This document shows positions 46,641-58,384 of a stretch of 64,000 nucleotides of DNA, piece after piece; within the stretch, counting starts at the first letter, position 1; each line of letters begins with the position of its first letter. The position numbers were made by a program, and so were the translations under genes. Below the pieces are notes generated by a model. The model was not told where the DNA came from. It worked only from the letters and a program-made list of their open reading frames with translations, and did no database searches. Source of the stretch: Ectopseudomonas mendocina (GTDB taxonomy: Bacteria; Pseudomonadota; Gammaproteobacteria; Pseudomonadales; Pseudomonadaceae); NCBI RefSeq assembly GCF_016008875.1, contig NZ_JADTQG010000006.1, positions 1 through 64,000 of the forward strand, written 5' to 3'.

Positions 46641-48305
46641 ATGAGCAAGCCCACCGTCGAAAAAGCTGCTAACTTCCTGCGCCCCATCGTCCAGGCCGAT
46701 CTGGACAGCGGCAAGCACGCCAAGATCGTGACCCGCTTTCCGCCGGAGCCCAACGGCTACCTGCACATTGGCCACGCCAAGAGCATCTGCCTGAACTTCG
46801 GCCTGGCCGAAGAGTTCGGCGGCCAGTGCAACCTGCGTTTCGACGACACCAACCCGGCCAAGGAAGACCAGGAATACATCGACGCGATCAAGGCCGACGT
46901 CGAGTGGCTGGGCTTCAAGTGGGCGGGCGAAGAGCACTATGCCTCCAACTATTTCGACCAATTGCACGCCTGGGCCGTCGAACTGATCAAGGCCGGCAAG
47001 GCCTTCGTCTGCGATCTCAACGCCGAAGAGATGCGTGAGTACCGCGGCAACCTGACCGAGCCGGGCAAGAACAGCCCCTTCCGTGATCGTAGCGTGGAAG
47101 AGAACCTTGACCTCTTCGCACGCATGAAGGCCGGTGAGTTCCCCGATGGCGCCCGCTCGCTGCGCGCCAAGATCGACATGGCCTCGCCGAACATCAACCT
47201 GCGCGACCCGATCCTCTATCGCATCCGCCACGCCCATCACCACCAGACCGGTGACAAGTGGTGCATCTACCCGAGCTACGATTTCACCCACGGCCAGTCG
47301 GACGCCATCGAGGGCATCACCCACTCCATCTGCACCCTGGAGTTCGAGGATCATCGCCCGCTGTACGAGTGGTTCCTGGAGAACCTGCCGGTGCCGGCGC
47401 AGCCGCGCCAGTACGAATTCGCCCGTCTGAACCTGAACTACACCATCACCAGCAAGCGCAAGCTCAAGCAACTGGTCGACGAGAAGCACGTCAACGGTTG
47501 GGACGACCCGCGCATGTCGACGCTGTCCGGCTATCGTCGTCGCGGCTATACCGCCGCCTCGATTCGCACCTTCTGCGACATGATCGGCGTCAACCGCGCC
47601 GGCGGCCTGGTGGATATCGGCATGCTGGAATTCGCCATTCGTGACGATCTGGACGCCAATGCCGCCCGCGCCATGTGCGTGCTCAAACCGCTCAAGGTGG
47701 TGATCACCAACTACCCGGAAGGCAAGGTCGAGAACCTCGAGCTGCCGCGCCATCCCAAGCAGGACATGGGCGTGCGCGTGCTGCCGTTCAGCCGTGAGAT
47801 CTACATCGACGCCAGCGACTTCGAGGAAACCCCGCCGGACGGCTTCAAGCGCCTGATCCCGGGCGGCGAAGTGCGTCTGCGTGGCAGCTACGTGATCCGC
47901 GCCGATGAGGCGATCAAGGATGCCGCCGGTAATATCGTCGAGCTGCGCTGCTCCTATGACGAGAACACCCTGGGCAAGAACCCGGAGGGCCGCAAGGTCA
48001 AGGGCGTGATCCACTGGGTGCCGGCTGCAGGCAGCGTCGAGTGCGAGGTGCGCCTGTACGACCGCCTGTTCAAGTCGCCCAATCCGGAGAAGAGCGAAGA
48101 GGGCGGCAGCTTCCTCGACAACATCAACCCCGATTCGCTGGTGGTGCTTACCGGCTGCCGCGCCGAGCCGTCGCTGGCGCAGGCCAGAGCTGACGACCGC
48201 TTCCAGTTCGAGCGCGAAGGCTACTTCTGCCTGGACAAGGATTCCCAGCCTGGCAAGCCGGTGTTCAACCGCACCGTGACCCTGCGCGATTCCTGGGGGC
48301 AGTAA
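46641..48305 (+). CDS. glnS: Glutaminyl-tRNA synthetase
   Basis: A 554-residue class I aminoacyl-tRNA synthetase. Nucleotide motifs [15 protein letters not shown] (HIGH) and [12 protein letters not shown] (KMSKS-like) are intact, and the C-terminal anticodon-binding beta barrels are complete. The ATG at 46641 follows AAGGACACC. The next gene cysS starts directly after its stop. Confidence 0.98.
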   Translation: MSKPTVEKAANFLRPIVQADLDSGKHAKIVTRFPPEPNGYLHIGHAKSICLNFGLAEEFGGQCNLRFDDTNPAKEDQEYIDAIKADVEWLGFKWAGEEHYASNYFDQLHAWAVELIKAGKAFVCDLNAEEMREYRGNLTEPGKNSPFRDRSVEENLDLFARMKAGEFPDGARSLRAKIDMASPNINLRDPILYRIRHAHHHQTGDKWCIYPSYDFTHGQSDAIEGITHSICTLEFEDHRPLYEWFLENLPVPAQPRQYEFARLNLNYTITSKRKLKQLVDEKHVNGWDDPRMSTLSGYRRRGYTAASIRTFCDMIGVNRAGGLVDIGMLEFAIRDDLDANAARAMCVLKPLKVVITNYPEGKVENLELPRHPKQDMGVRVLPFSREIYIDASDFEETPPDGFKRLIPGGEVRLRGSYVIRADEAIKDAAGNIVELRCSYDENTLGKNPEGRKVKGVIHWVPAAGSVECEVRLYDRLFKSPNPEKSEEGGSFLDNINPDSLVVLTGCRAEPSLAQARADDRFQFEREGYFCLDKDSQPGKPVFNRTVTLRDSWGQ

Positions 48306-49691
48306 ATGGCACTGTCGATCTACAACACCCTGACCAAGACCAAGGACGCCTTCAAGCCGCTGGTCGATAATCAGGTGCGCATGTACGTATGCGGCATGAC
48401 CGTCTATGACTTCTGCCACATCGGCCACGCCCGCGTGATGGTTGCCTTCGACGTGGTCACCCGCTGGCTGCGTCAGCGCGGTTATGACGTGACCTACGTG
48501 CGCAATATCACCGACATCGACGACAAGATCATCAAGCGCGCCAATGAGAACGGCGAGCCGTTCGAAACGCTGGTCGAGCGCATGATTGCGGCGATGCACG
48601 AGGACGAGGCTCGCCTTTCCGTGCTGCGCCCGGACATCGAACCGCGCGCCACTGGTCATATCGCCGGCATGCACCAGATGATCCAGACCCTGATCGACAA
48701 GGGTTTTGCCTATGCGCCGGGCAATGGCGACGTGTACTACCGCGTCACCAGGTTCGAGACCTACGGCAAGCTCTCAAGGCGCAAGATCGACGAGCTGAAG
48801 ATCGGCGCGCGCATCGAAGTGGACGAGATCAAGGAAGACCCGCTGGACTTCGTGCTGTGGAAAGCTGCCAAGCCGGGCGAGCCAAGCTGGGATTCGCCCT
48901 GGGGCAAGGGTCGCCCGGGCTGGCATATCGAGTGCTCGGTGATGTCCACCTGCTGCCTGGGCGAGACCTTCGACATTCATGGCGGCGGTCCGGATCTGGT
49001 GTTCCCGCACCACGAGAACGAAATCGCACAGAGCGAGGCGGCCACCGGCAAGCAGTACGCCAACGCCTGGATGCACGCCGGCGCCGTGCGCGTGGACGGC
49101 GAAAAGATGTCCAAGAGCCTGGGCAACTTCTTCACCATTCGCGAGGTGCTGGAGAAGTACCACCCGGAGGTGGTGCGTTACCTGCTGGTGTCCAGCCACT
49201 ACCGCAGCCCGATCAACTATTCCGAAGAAAGCCTCAAGGAAGCCAAGGGCGCTCTGGAGCGTTTCTACAACGGCCTCAAAGGCCTGCCGGAAGCGACGCC
49301 AGCCGGTGGCGAGGGATATGTGGAGCGCTTCGGCGCGGCGATGGACGACGACTTCAACTCGCCGGAAGCCTGCGCCGTGCTGTTCGAGATGATCCGCGAG
49401 GTCAACCGCCTGCGTGAGGCGGACGTTCAGGCCGCCGCTGGCCTGGCTGCGCAGCTCAAACAGTTGGCCAGCGTGCTGGGTGTGCTGCAGTTGGAGCCGG
49501 GTGCATTCCTGCAAGCCGGCGCTGCGGGCAAGGTCGACGCGACCGAAGTGGATGCGCTGATCGCCGCTCGCCTGCAGGCCCGCGCCGACAAGAACTGGGC
49601 GGAATCCGACCGCATCCGCGACCAGCTCACCGCCATGGGCGTGGTGCTGGAAGACGGCAAGGGCGGCACGACCTGGCGTCTGGCTGAGTAG
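48306..49691 (+). CDS. cysS: Cysteinyl-tRNA synthetase
   Basis: A 461-residue class I synthetase. Zinc-site Cys in [18 protein letters not shown] together with the HIGH motif, and KMSKS in [15 protein letters not shown]. The other zinc ligands lie in [19 protein letters not shown]. It starts in the base after the glnS stop, so the two are co-transcribed. The terminator after it has been interrupted by the element at 49726. Confidence 0.98.
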   Translation: MALSIYNTLTKTKDAFKPLVDNQVRMYVCGMTVYDFCHIGHARVMVAFDVVTRWLRQRGYDVTYVRNITDIDDKIIKRANENGEPFETLVERMIAAMHEDEARLSVLRPDIEPRATGHIAGMHQMIQTLIDKGFAYAPGNGDVYYRVTRFETYGKLSRRKIDELKIGARIEVDEIKEDPLDFVLWKAAKPGEPSWDSPWGKGRPGWHIECSVMSTCCLGETFDIHGGGPDLVFPHHENEIAQSEAATGKQYANAWMHAGAVRVDGEKMSKSLGNFFTIREVLEKYHPEVVRYLLVSSHYRSPINYSEESLKEAKGALERFYNGLKGLPEATPAGGEGYVERFGAAMDDDFNSPEACAVLFEMIREVNRLREADVQAAAGLAAQLKQLASVLGVLQLEPGAFLQAGAAGKVDATEVDALIAARLQARADKNWAESDRIRDQLTAMGVVLEDGKGGTTWRLAE

Positions 49692-49701
49692 CCGGGCGCT
49701 C

Positions 49702-49940
49702 AACGACAAAGGCCGCTTTTCTGCGTAATACCGTTCACTTAAGGTGCTCGCGCTTGGCTCCCCTCTCCCATTTATGGGAGAGGGGCTGGGGGAGAGGGCT
49801 GAAAACACTGCAAAACTGCCAGTTTTCCCCTCGCCGAACGCGGCCCGCCCTAACCCTCTCCCCAGAGGGGCGAGGGGACTGATTGCGTTCAACCCTGTCT
49901 TATGTGAACAGCATTACGCAGAAAAGCGGCCTTTGTCGTT
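49702..49940. terminator. Terminator stem split by the second MITE-like element
   Basis: Two flanks of 24 bases (49702-49725 and 49917-49940) are perfectly complementary; they begin AACGACAAAGGCCGC and end GCGGCCTTTGTCGTT. Together they would form a long bidirectional terminator between convergent cysS and the oxidoreductase operon, now with a 191-bp insertion at the tip. Confidence 0.78.
49726..49916. mobile_element. MITE-like element, copy 2, in terminator loop
   Basis: A 191-bp element starting TAATACCGTTCAC and ending GTGAACAGCATTA, so the inverted ends have drifted slightly from copy 1. The interior matches copy 1 over long stretches (GCTTGGCTCCCCTCTCCC..., GCTGAAAACAC, CTGCCAGTTTTCCCCTC), plus a small insertion around 49832-49850. 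No coding capacity. Confidence 0.75.
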
Positions 49941-52145
49941 TCAGGCTGCCGGCATCTGCGCCAGCAGCTTGTCCAGCGTGACGGGATAGTCGCGCACCCG
50001 CACGCCCGTGGCGTTGTAGATCGCGTTGGCCACCGCCGCAGACACCCCGCAGATACCCAGTTCGCCCACGCCCTTGGCCTTCATCGGCGAGGAGAGGGCA
50101 TCGCTCTCGTCGAGGAAAATCACCTCCTGGTGCGGAATGTCGGCATGCACCGGCACTTCGTACCCGGCCAGGTCGTGGTTGATATACAGCCCGTAACGGG
50201 TGTCGACGGACAGCTCCTCCATGAGTGCCGCGCCCACGCCCATGGTCATGGCGCCGATCACCTGGCTGCGCGCGGTCTTCGGGTTGAGGATGCGCCCGGC
50301 GGAACAGACCGCCAGCATGCGCCGGACTCGCACTTCCGCCGTAGCGGCATGCACGGCCACCTCAACGAAATGTGCGCCGAAGGTCGAGATGCGGTAGCGC
50401 TTGTCCAGGTCGCCGAACTCGATACCATCTTCGGCCTCCAGCGTTCCGCCTGCCGCTGCCTCGGCGAGCGTGGCGCGCTTGTCGTCCTGGCGGACTTCGC
50501 CATTGTCGAACACCGCCCGGGCGGGATCGAAGCCGAGCTTGCGCGCAATCTGTTCGCGCAGTTTCACGCAGGCGGCATAGACCCCCGCGGTGGAGCTGTT
50601 GGCGCCCCACTGGCCGCCTGAGCCAGAGGAAACGGGAAAGCTCGAATCGCCGAGTTTCACGCTCACCTGGTCCAGCGTCACACCGAGCATTTCCGCCGCG
50701 GTCTGGCCGATGATGGTGTAGCTGCCGGTGCCGATGTCGGTCATGTCGGTCTCGACGGTCAGTCGGCCTTGTGCATCGAGGCGCACGCGTGCGGCAGACT
50801 GGGTAACCGGTCCGTCGCGAAACGCGCCAGCCATACCCAGGCCGATCAGCCAGTCGCCCTCGCGGCGCGTGGCAGGTTTGGCTTCACGCTCGGCCCAGCC
50901 GAAGCGTTGCGCACCCTGCAGCAGGCACTCCTTGAGATGGCGCTGCGAGTAGGAACGCTCCGGTTTCTCCGGGTCGACCAGCGAATCGTTCATCACGCGG
51001 AAGTCGACGGGGTCGAGGCCGAGCTTCTCGGCCATCTCGTCCATGGCGATCTCCACGGCCATCGAGCCAGGCGTGTCGCTGGGGGCGCGCATGGCGTTGG
51101 CTTCTGGCATGTCCAGCGCCGCCAGGCGCGAGCTGGACATGCGGTTGGCACCCGCGTACAGCGGCCGCGAGTAGATCACTCCGGATTCGGCGGTGTTGGC
51201 GTTGAGGTCACCGGACCAGTTCTCGTGGCCGATCGCGACGATCTGGCCGTCGCGCGTGGCGCCGATGCGGATGCGCTGGATGGTGGCCGCGCGATGGGTG
51301 GTGTTGTTCATCATCAGCGGGCGCGGTAATGCCACCTTTACCGGGCGTCCGGCTGCGCGAGCGCCCAGCGCCGCCAACAGCGCGTCGGCGCGGATGAACA
51401 GCTTGCCGCCAAAGCCACCGCCGACGTAGGGCGAGATCAGTCGGACCTTGTCGACGTCCATGCCCAGTGTTTCGGCCAGATCCTTGGCGCCCCAGGCGAT
51501 CATCTGGTTCGAGGTCCACAGGGTCAGCCGGTCGTCGTCCCAGCGGGCCATTGAGGCGTGCGGTTCCATCATCGCGTGGGACTGGTCGGGCGTGTGGTAG
51601 GTGGCGTCGAGCTGCACGGGCGCGCTGGCGAACGCGCTGTCGAAGTCACCGACGGCGGTGTCCGGCTCGCTGCCGGCGACTTTTTCCGGCTTCTTCGCCG
51701 TGTCCTTGGCTGCTTCGAGGTCGAAGTTGCCGGGCTGGCGCTGGTAATCGATCTTCACCAGCTCGGCGGCGGCGCGTGCCTGCTCGAAGCTTTCGGCCAC
51801 CACCAGGGCAACGGCCTGATGATAATGCTCGATCTCGGGGCCGCCGAGCAGCGTGGCATTGTTGCGCTCGCCCTTGTTCAGGTCGGGCGCCGTGTCGGCG
51901 GTGACGATGGTGATCACGCCGGGTGCGGCCCTTGCCTGAGACAGGTCCATGGAGACGATGCGCCCCTTGGCGATGGCCGCGCCGACGATCTGCCCGTAGG
52001 CTAGATCGGCGACCTCGGCGTGCCATTCGTAGGCGTAGGTGGCAGTGCCGGTGGTCTTCAGCGGGCCGTCGATGCGATCGAGCGGCTGGCCGACCACGCG
52101 CTGGCGGTCGATGGGGTTGGTGCCTTCGGCGGTTTCGAATTTCAT
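49941..52145 (-). CDS. paoC: Molybdenum-binding subunit of aldehyde/xanthine oxidoreductase (PaoC-like)
   Basis: A 734-residue large subunit of the xanthine oxidase family. Moco-binding stretches include [32 protein letters not shown] and [16 protein letters not shown]; the catalytic Glu lies in [18 protein letters not shown]. It starts at [11 protein letters not shown], overlapping the medium-subunit stop by 4 bases. With the next two genes it forms a periplasmic-type aldehyde oxidoreductase like E. coli PaoABC (YagTSR). The substrate is inferred. Confidence 0.93.
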   Translation of the reverse strand: MKFETAEGTNPIDRQRVVGQPLDRIDGPLKTTGTATYAYEWHAEVADLAYGQIVGAAIAKGRIVSMDLSQARAAPGVITIVTADTAPDLNKGERNNATLLGGPEIEHYHQAVALVVAESFEQARAAAELVKIDYQRQPGNFDLEAAKDTAKKPEKVAGSEPDTAVGDFDSAFASAPVQLDATYHTPDQSHAMMEPHASMARWDDDRLTLWTSNQMIAWGAKDLAETLGMDVDKVRLISPYVGGGFGGKLFIRADALLAALGARAAGRPVKVALPRPLMMNNTTHRAATIQRIRIGATRDGQIVAIGHENWSGDLNANTAESGVIYSRPLYAGANRMSSSRLAALDMPEANAMRAPSDTPGSMAVEIAMDEMAEKLGLDPVDFRVMNDSLVDPEKPERSYSQRHLKECLLQGAQRFGWAEREAKPATRREGDWLIGLGMAGAFRDGPVTQSAARVRLDAQGRLTVETDMTDIGTGSYTIIGQTAAEMLGVTLDQVSVKLGDSSFPVSSGSGGQWGANSSTAGVYAACVKLREQIARKLGFDPARAVFDNGEVRQDDKRATLAEAAAGGTLEAEDGIEFGDLDKRYRISTFGAHFVEVAVHAATAEVRVRRMLAVCSAGRILNPKTARSQVIGAMTMGVGAALMEELSVDTRYGLYINHDLAGYEVPVHADIPHQEVIFLDESDALSSPMKAKGVGELGICGVSAAVANAIYNATGVRVRDYPVTLDKLLAQMPAA

Positions 52146-53098
52146 GCGCCGGCCCTCGCTTGCGCCAGTACGGCGCCTAAGGTGCGTTGGACCAGGGTGA
52201 GTTTGAAGGCGTTGTGCGGCGTGGGCCGGGCATTGGCGAGCAGCCGTTCGGCGACGGCCTCGGCACCGCGGGGCAGTTCGGCTTCCGCAGCCTCGACGCG
52301 CCAGGGTTTGTGGGCGACGCCGCCAAGGGCGATGCGACCGTTGCCGTCCGGCTGGATCACCGCTGCCACCGAGACCAGGGCGAAAGCGTAGGAAGAGCGG
52401 TCGCGAACCTTGTGGTAAACATGCCGGCCGCCGAGCGGCTTCGGTAGGGTCACTGCGGTGATCAGCTCGCCTGGGGCCAGCACGTGCTCGATGTGCGGCG
52501 TGTCGCCAGGCAGGCGATGCAGCTCGGCGATGGGAATGCGGCGCACCTGGCCGTCGGGCTGGACGGTTTCCACAATGGCGTCGAGCAGGCGCATGGCGAT
52601 CGCCATGTCGCTGGGGTGGGTAGCGATGCAGGCGTCGCTGCTGCCGAGCACCGCGTGTTGGCGGCTGATGCCTTCGCGTGCTGCGCAGCCGGAGCCAGGC
52701 TGGCGCTTGTTGCACGGCAGGTTGGTGTCGTAGAAGTAAGGGCAGCGCGTGCGTTGCAGCAGATTGCCGGCCGTGGTGGCCTTGTTGCGCAACTGGCCGG
52801 AAGCCCCGGCAAGCAGGGCGCGGGCCAGCACGGCGTAGTCGCGACGAATGCGGCTGTCGGCGGCCAGGTCGGTGTTGCTCACCAGCGCGCCGATGCGCAT
52901 GCCGCCATCGTCCGTCGGCTCGATGCGGTCCAGCCCGAGGCCGTTGACATCGATCAGGTGCAAAGGCGTCTCGATCTCGAGCTTCATCAAATCCAGCAGG
53001 TTGGTGCCGCCAGCGATGAACTTGGCGCCGGGCATGCGCGCCGCCGATGCTGCGGCCTCGGCTGGCGTGCCTGCGCGTTCGTAGGAAAAGGGTTTCAT
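52142..53098 (-). CDS. paoB: FAD-binding subunit with extra Fe-S motif (PaoB-like)
   Basis: A 318-residue FAD subunit. FAD-binding is seen in [16 protein letters not shown] and [15 protein letters not shown]. The insertion [23 protein letters not shown] supplies cysteines for the additional [4Fe-4S] cluster known in PaoB. Start [10 protein letters not shown] at 53098. Overlaps both neighbours by 4 bases. Confidence 0.93.
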   Translation of the reverse strand: MKPFSYERAGTPAEAAASAARMPGAKFIAGGTNLLDLMKLEIETPLHLIDVNGLGLDRIEPTDDGGMRIGALVSNTDLAADSRIRRDYAVLARALLAGASGQLRNKATTAGNLLQRTRCPYFYDTNLPCNKRQPGSGCAAREGISRQHAVLGSSDACIATHPSDMAIAMRLLDAIVETVQPDGQVRRIPIAELHRLPGDTPHIEHVLAPGELITAVTLPKPLGGRHVYHKVRDRSSYAFALVSVAAVIQPDGNGRIALGGVAHKPWRVEAAEAELPRGAEAVAERLLANARPTPHNAFKLTLVQRTLGAVLAQARAGA

Positions 53099-53748
53099 CC
53101 GCGTTCTCCCGCGACTTCGTCGATTGCTTCGATGATGTTGGAGTAGGCGCCGCAGCGGCAGATGTTGCCGCTCATGCGCTCGCGCAGCTCGGCGTCGCTG
53201 CGTTCGGGTGCGGCTTGCAGATCGTCGGTCACATGGCTGGGCACGCCCTGGTCGATCTCCTCGAGCACGGCCACGGCCGAGCAGATCTGCCCGGGCGTAC
53301 AGTAACCGCACTGGTAGCCGTCATGCTTGATGAATGCAGCCTGCATCGGGTGCAGGTGCTCGGGCGTGCCAAACCCCTCGATGGTGGTGATCTCGGCGCC
53401 CTGGTGCATCACTGCCAGGGTCAGGCAGCTGTTGATGCGGCGGCCGTCGAGGATGATGGTGCAGGCGCCGCACTGGCCGTGGTCGCAGCCTTTCTTGCTG
53501 CCGGTGAGGTGCAGGTGCTCACGCAGTGCATCGAGCAGCGAGGTGCGGTTGTCCAGTTCAAGTTCGTGAGGTTGGCCATTGACCGTGAAGCCCACCTTGG
53601 ACTTCTGCACTGCGCGTACGGGGCGCAGTTCGCTGACTTCGGCAGCGCTCAGGCTCGCAACCGGGGCGCTGCCCAGTACCAGCAGGCTGCGGCTTAGCGA
53701 CAGGACGTCGCGTCTTGAATAGCCATGGCTATTGGCGGAATCACTCAT
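53095..53748 (-). CDS. paoA: 2Fe-2S subunit with Tat-type signal (PaoA-like)
   Basis: A 217-residue iron-sulfur subunit. The N-terminus has a twin-arginine-like signal ([25 protein letters not shown]), which would export the folded complex. The plant-type cluster motif is [22 protein letters not shown], the second cluster is made by CGYCTPGQ and ICRCGAYSN. First gene of the three-gene operon. The chaperone PaoD is not in this window. Confidence 0.93.
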   Translation of the reverse strand: MSDSANSHGYSRRDVLSLSRSLLVLGSAPVASLSAAEVSELRPVRAVQKSKVGFTVNGQPHELELDNRTSLLDALREHLHLTGSKKGCDHGQCGACTIILDGRRINSCLTLAVMHQGAEITTIEGFGTPEHLHPMQAAFIKHDGYQCGYCTPGQICSAVAVLEEIDQGVPSHVTDDLQAAPERSDAELRERMSGNICRCGAYSNIIEAIDEVAGERG

Positions 53749-53895
53749 GCGTGTCTCCTTCGCTTGGCAGGTGGGCGATGCGCGATCGCCGCCAGGAGTG
53801 CGGTGTCTAGATTCCGACTGTGTCGGCGCCGCACAAGTTGCAATAACCTGTACGAGCCGCGGAGGCTGGGCTGGAGAGGGCGGCACGCGCCGCAA

Positions 53896-53924
53896 AAGAA
53901 GGGGCGGGACCGTTCTGGTCCCGC
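53896..53924 (-). terminator. Terminator after the AmpC-type gene
   Basis: A stem GCGGGACC / GGTCCCGC with a 5-base loop is followed on the minus strand by CCCCTTCTTTT. It ends the beta-lactamase transcript before paoA. Confidence 0.75.
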
Positions 53925-53952
53925 GGTGCAGGGCAGGCTTGGTCTTCGCCGG

Positions 53953-55101
53953 TCAGTCGCCCGAGGGTTGCAGTGCCGCGATGATCTGCAGGGCGAGGCG
54001 CACGCGCTCGGCATTGGGGTAGTTGCGATTGGCGAGTATCACGACGCCGGTATCACGCGCCGGCAGCAGCACGATGTAGGCGCCGAAGCCGTTGGTCGAG
54101 CCGGTCTTGTTCAGCAACAGGTCGCCCTCGGCTGGTTTCGGCAGGCTGAAGCGTTCTACGGGCTGGGGTTGCAATGCCATGTCGGCGGAGTTGCCGGCCT
54201 GCAGTTTCTCCAGACTGATGGGGTAGGTGTAGCGCTCCCAGCCCAGGGCCTGCGTCATGTCGCCGACCTGATAGTAGCCGCGATGAGTGGCGCTGATGGC
54301 CTGGCGTAGCGGTGCCGGCAGCTGGTCCGGATGCAGGTTGGCGTCGATGAAGTGCAGCATGTCGGCGGCGCTGGACTTCAATCCGTAGGCCTCGGCGTCC
54401 AGCACCCCGGGATTTACCCGCACGGCCTTGTCGTCGCGGTAGCCCCAGGCATAACGGTGCATGTCCTCGGCCGGTATCTTCACGTAGCTCTCCTGCATGC
54501 CCAACTGCGGCAGCAGGTCCTGCTCCATCAACTGCTGAAATGGCTCGGCCAGGCTGGCCGCCGCCAGGTGGCCGAATAGACCGATGCTGGGGTTGGAATA
54601 CAACCGTTGAGTGCCCGGCGCATACACCGCCTGCCAGTTGCGGTAGTAATCGAGCATCGTCGTATCGTCGCTGACCGCGTCGGGAAACTGCAATGGCAGG
54701 CCGCCGGCCGTGTAAGTGGCCAGATCCAGCAGGCTGATGTGATCGAAGGCGCTGCCTTGCAGGGCCGGCAGGTATTGGTTGGCATTGTCGCTGAGGTTCA
54801 GCGTGCCGCGCGCTTCGGCATAGGCGCCGAGGGTGGCGGTGAACAGCTTGCTGATCGACCCCAGCTCGAACAGGGTGTGGCGATCCACGGCCTGGCCGCT
54901 TTCGCGCGATGCGACGCCGTACTCGAAGAAATGTGATTGTCCCTTGTGGCTGATGGCAATGGCCATGCCGGGGATGGCATAGGCCTGCATCATCGATTTT
55001 GCTGCGGCGTCCACCTGTGTTTCCAGTGATGGTGATGCCGACGCGTGGCTGACGGCCAGCAGCGTCAATGCGACGAACAGGGGGCGGTATAGGTGGCGCA
55101 T
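53953..55101 (-). CDS. ampC: Class C beta-lactamase (AmpC-type)
   Basis: A 382-residue periplasmic serine hydrolase with a Sec signal (PLFVALTLLAVSHASA). All class C motifs are present: Ser82-Ile-Ser-Lys85, Tyr168-Ser-Asn170 and Lys332-Thr-Gly334. It should hydrolyse cephalosporins and be a chromosomal enzyme. The usual divergent regulator ampR is not next to it; its upstream neighbour is an unrelated sigma-54 activator on the same strand. Whether it is inducible cannot be seen. Confidence 0.92.
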   Translation of the reverse strand: MRHLYRPLFVALTLLAVSHASASPSLETQVDAAAKSMMQAYAIPGMAIAISHKGQSHFFEYGVASRESGQAVDRHTLFELGSISKLFTATLGAYAEARGTLNLSDNANQYLPALQGSAFDHISLLDLATYTAGGLPLQFPDAVSDDTTMLDYYRNWQAVYAPGTQRLYSNPSIGLFGHLAAASLAEPFQQLMEQDLLPQLGMQESYVKIPAEDMHRYAWGYRDDKAVRVNPGVLDAEAYGLKSSAADMLHFIDANLHPDQLPAPLRQAISATHRGYYQVGDMTQALGWERYTYPISLEKLQAGNSADMALQPQPVERFSLPKPAEGDLLLNKTGSTNGFGAYIVLLPARDTGVVILANRNYPNAERVRLALQIIAALQPSGD

Positions 55102-55194
55102 GCTGAGTTCCTTTCGTGGCTGGCGATGCCGGCCCGCTCGGATTTCGGGCAGGATGGCAAATGTCTGGCTTGGGCTGGTTCTGCGAATAAAGGT

Positions 55195-57030
55195 TCAGGG
55201 CCGCACGCCCTGTTCGCGCAGGCGCTTGTACAGGGTGTTGCGGCTCAGACCGAGGTGGCGGGCCAGGTAGGAGATATTACCGCCGCAGGCCTGGTACTGG
55301 CTGGCAAGATCACCACTATTCGGCTCGGGATTCGCTGGCAGGTTGGTGTCGGTTGGCAGGTCGAGGAAGAAATCATCCGGCAGGTGCTCGGCGCGGATGG
55401 GCTGGTCGTCGGCCATGGCCAGCGCAACGCGTAGCACACTGGCGAGCTGACGCAGATTGCCGGGCCAGGGGTGCTGCTCGAACAGCTCCAGCACCTCGCG
55501 GCTGATGCCGGCGCGCTGGTCGGGTTCGCGGTGCTGCTGCCACAGTTGCTGAAACAGCGCCTGCCTGTCGCTGCGCTCGCGTAGCGGCGGCAGCTCCAGG
55601 TTCAGGCCGCTGATGCGGTAGTACAGGTCGGCGCGGAACTGGCCGCTGTCGACGTCCTGGCGCAGCGGGCGGTTGGTGGCCGAGACCAGGCGCACATCGA
55701 CCGGGTGCAGTTCGCTGCTGCCTAGCGGTTGCACACAGCGCTCCTGCAGCACGCGCAGCAGCCGCGCCTGAACGCGCAGGGGCATATCACCGATCTCGTC
55801 GAGAAACAGGGTGCCCTTGTGCGCTTTGCGGATCAGCCCGACATGACCTTTCTGGCTGGCTCCAGTAAAGGCGCCTTTCTCGTAGCCGAACAGTTCGGAT
55901 TCCACCAGTTCCGCCGGAATGGCCGCGCAGTTGACCGCGATGAAGGGTTGATCGGCGCGTGAACTGGCGCGATGCAACGCCCTGACGAAGACCTCCTTGC
56001 CAGCACCGGTTTCGCCCTGCACCAGAATCGGTATGTCCTTCTCCAGCAGTCGCTCGGCCTGGCGGATGGCCTTATCCATGCGCGCATCGCCCAGGCTTAG
56101 GGTGTGCAGTTGTGGCTCTTCGGGCGTGCTCGGCGTGACGGGCGGGCGGAAATCACGCGCCTGAATCGGGACGGGTCGGGCAGGGCGCCGTACCCGCGCG
56201 TGGAAACGAAAGCGGCCGCTGGTGCGCAGATTGAATGGCTGGCCGTCCGGCTGGTTGAGCAGCTGCTGCAGCGGTACGTCGAACAGCTGCTCGATGGCGC
56301 CGTAGGTCAGGGGTTGGCCGAGCAGGTTGTCGGCGCGGCGGTTGGCGGACACCACATGGCCTTGTTCATCGAACACCACCAGGCCGGCCCAGGGGCTGTC
56401 GAGGTTGTCCAGGCTGGTGTTGAAGCTGAGCAGGTGGTACTGGTCGGCGAACAGCTTGAGGATCAGGCGGTTCTCCACCGACTGGCTCATCATCTTGACC
56501 ATGCCCAGGGTGTGCGCCGGCGGCAGGTAGCTGTCGCTAGACACATCCAGCACGGCGATCATGCGCCGCTGTTCGTCGAAGATCGGCGAGGCCGAGCCGG
56601 TCATGAAACGGTTGGCCTTGAGGAAGTGCTCGTCGTGCTGAATGTGCACGGCCTGCCCGCAACTCAGCGCGGTGCCGATGGCGTTGGTGCCGGTGTAGCG
56701 TTCCAGCCAACTGGCGCCCGCGACGAAGCCGGCGGCCTGACGCGGCTCGATGAAACGCTGGTCGCCCCAGGATTGCAGCAGCCGGCCCTGGTCGTCGGCG
56801 AGCATGATCAGGCAGTTGGAGTTGGAGAGAATGGTGCCGTAGTAGGGCAGCACTTCCTGATGGGTGGTCTGCACCAGGGCCTGACGGCTTTCCAGCAGGG
56901 CTGAGAGTTCGCCGGTAGGCGGCGGATCGAAGCGGGGTGCGCTCTGGTGGGTCAGGCCGTAGTCACGGCAGCGCGACCAGGACTCCTGGATGATGGCGTC
57001 ATGCGCCGGTACGCGGGCAGCTTCTGTCAT
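55195..57030 (-). CDS. Sigma-54-dependent transcriptional activator (AcoR-like)
   Basis: A 611-residue enhancer-binding protein. An N-terminal GAF-type sensor domain (about residues 50-200) and a short PAS-like segment precede the AAA+ domain with Walker A GETGAGKE and the sigma-54 contact loop GAFTGA. It ends in a Fis-type helix-turn-helix (YLARHLGLSRNTLYKRLREQ). The start MTEAARVPAHDA is preferred over one 25 codons upstream. It is divergent from the ABC operon, whose promoter is a -24/-12 type with repeated sites, so this is its likely regulator. Confidence 0.92.
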   Translation of the reverse strand: MTEAARVPAHDAIIQESWSRCRDYGLTHQSAPRFDPPPTGELSALLESRQALVQTTHQEVLPYYGTILSNSNCLIMLADDQGRLLQSWGDQRFIEPRQAAGFVAGASWLERYTGTNAIGTALSCGQAVHIQHDEHFLKANRFMTGSASPIFDEQRRMIAVLDVSSDSYLPPAHTLGMVKMMSQSVENRLILKLFADQYHLLSFNTSLDNLDSPWAGLVVFDEQGHVVSANRRADNLLGQPLTYGAIEQLFDVPLQQLLNQPDGQPFNLRTSGRFRFHARVRRPARPVPIQARDFRPPVTPSTPEEPQLHTLSLGDARMDKAIRQAERLLEKDIPILVQGETGAGKEVFVRALHRASSRADQPFIAVNCAAIPAELVESELFGYEKGAFTGASQKGHVGLIRKAHKGTLFLDEIGDMPLRVQARLLRVLQERCVQPLGSSELHPVDVRLVSATNRPLRQDVDSGQFRADLYYRISGLNLELPPLRERSDRQALFQQLWQQHREPDQRAGISREVLELFEQHPWPGNLRQLASVLRVALAMADDQPIRAEHLPDDFFLDLPTDTNLPANPEPNSGDLASQYQACGGNISYLARHLGLSRNTLYKRLREQGVRP

Positions 57031-57082
57031 GGTGCGATCTCTTCTTGTTGGTTCGCGATCTGCGCCGCGATCGATCCAGTCT

Positions 57083-57152
57083 CGTTCAAGATTGTTCAAA
57101 GTCAACGAACGAATTGTTCAGTTGTTCACATCTGACTGTTCAAAAGTGTTCA
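57083..57152. promoter_or_regulatory. Array of TGTTCA sites (enhancer) for the sigma-54 activator
   Basis: TGTTCA occurs at 57093, 57115, 57123, 57137 and 57147, with CGTTCA at 57083. An inverted pair GAAC-N5-GTTC lies at 57107-57119. The cluster sits 75-145 bp upstream of the -24/-12 promoter, the usual place for enhancer-binding protein sites. Confidence 0.75.
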
Positions 57153-57227
57153 GTGAAAATCGAGCTGAAAAAGCCTCGTTGGCAGATTTTCTATTTCCAT
57201 CAATTAGATACGTTGGATTTCAAGGCG

Positions 57228-57244
57228 CTGGCACGCTTGTCGCA
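57228..57244 (+). promoter_or_regulatory. Sigma-54 (-24/-12) promoter of the ABC operon
   Basis: CTGGCACGCTTGTCGCA has GG and GC dinucleotides 10 bp apart and matches TGGCACG-N4-TTGCA except for one base in the -12 element (TCGCA). The start of transcription would be near 57256, 34 bp before the first gene. Confidence 0.82.
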
Positions 57245-57289
57245 GTCGATGTTCGCAATCGAATGGCACGACAAGAAAAAGGACAGGCC

Positions 57290-58383
<1,094 letters not shown>

Positions 58384-58384
<1 letters not shown>

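Noticed and set aside
46461..48674. A 737-codon open frame antisense to glnS
   Set aside because: It is the high-GC shadow of glnS, which has all family motifs; the antisense product has no recognisable domain.
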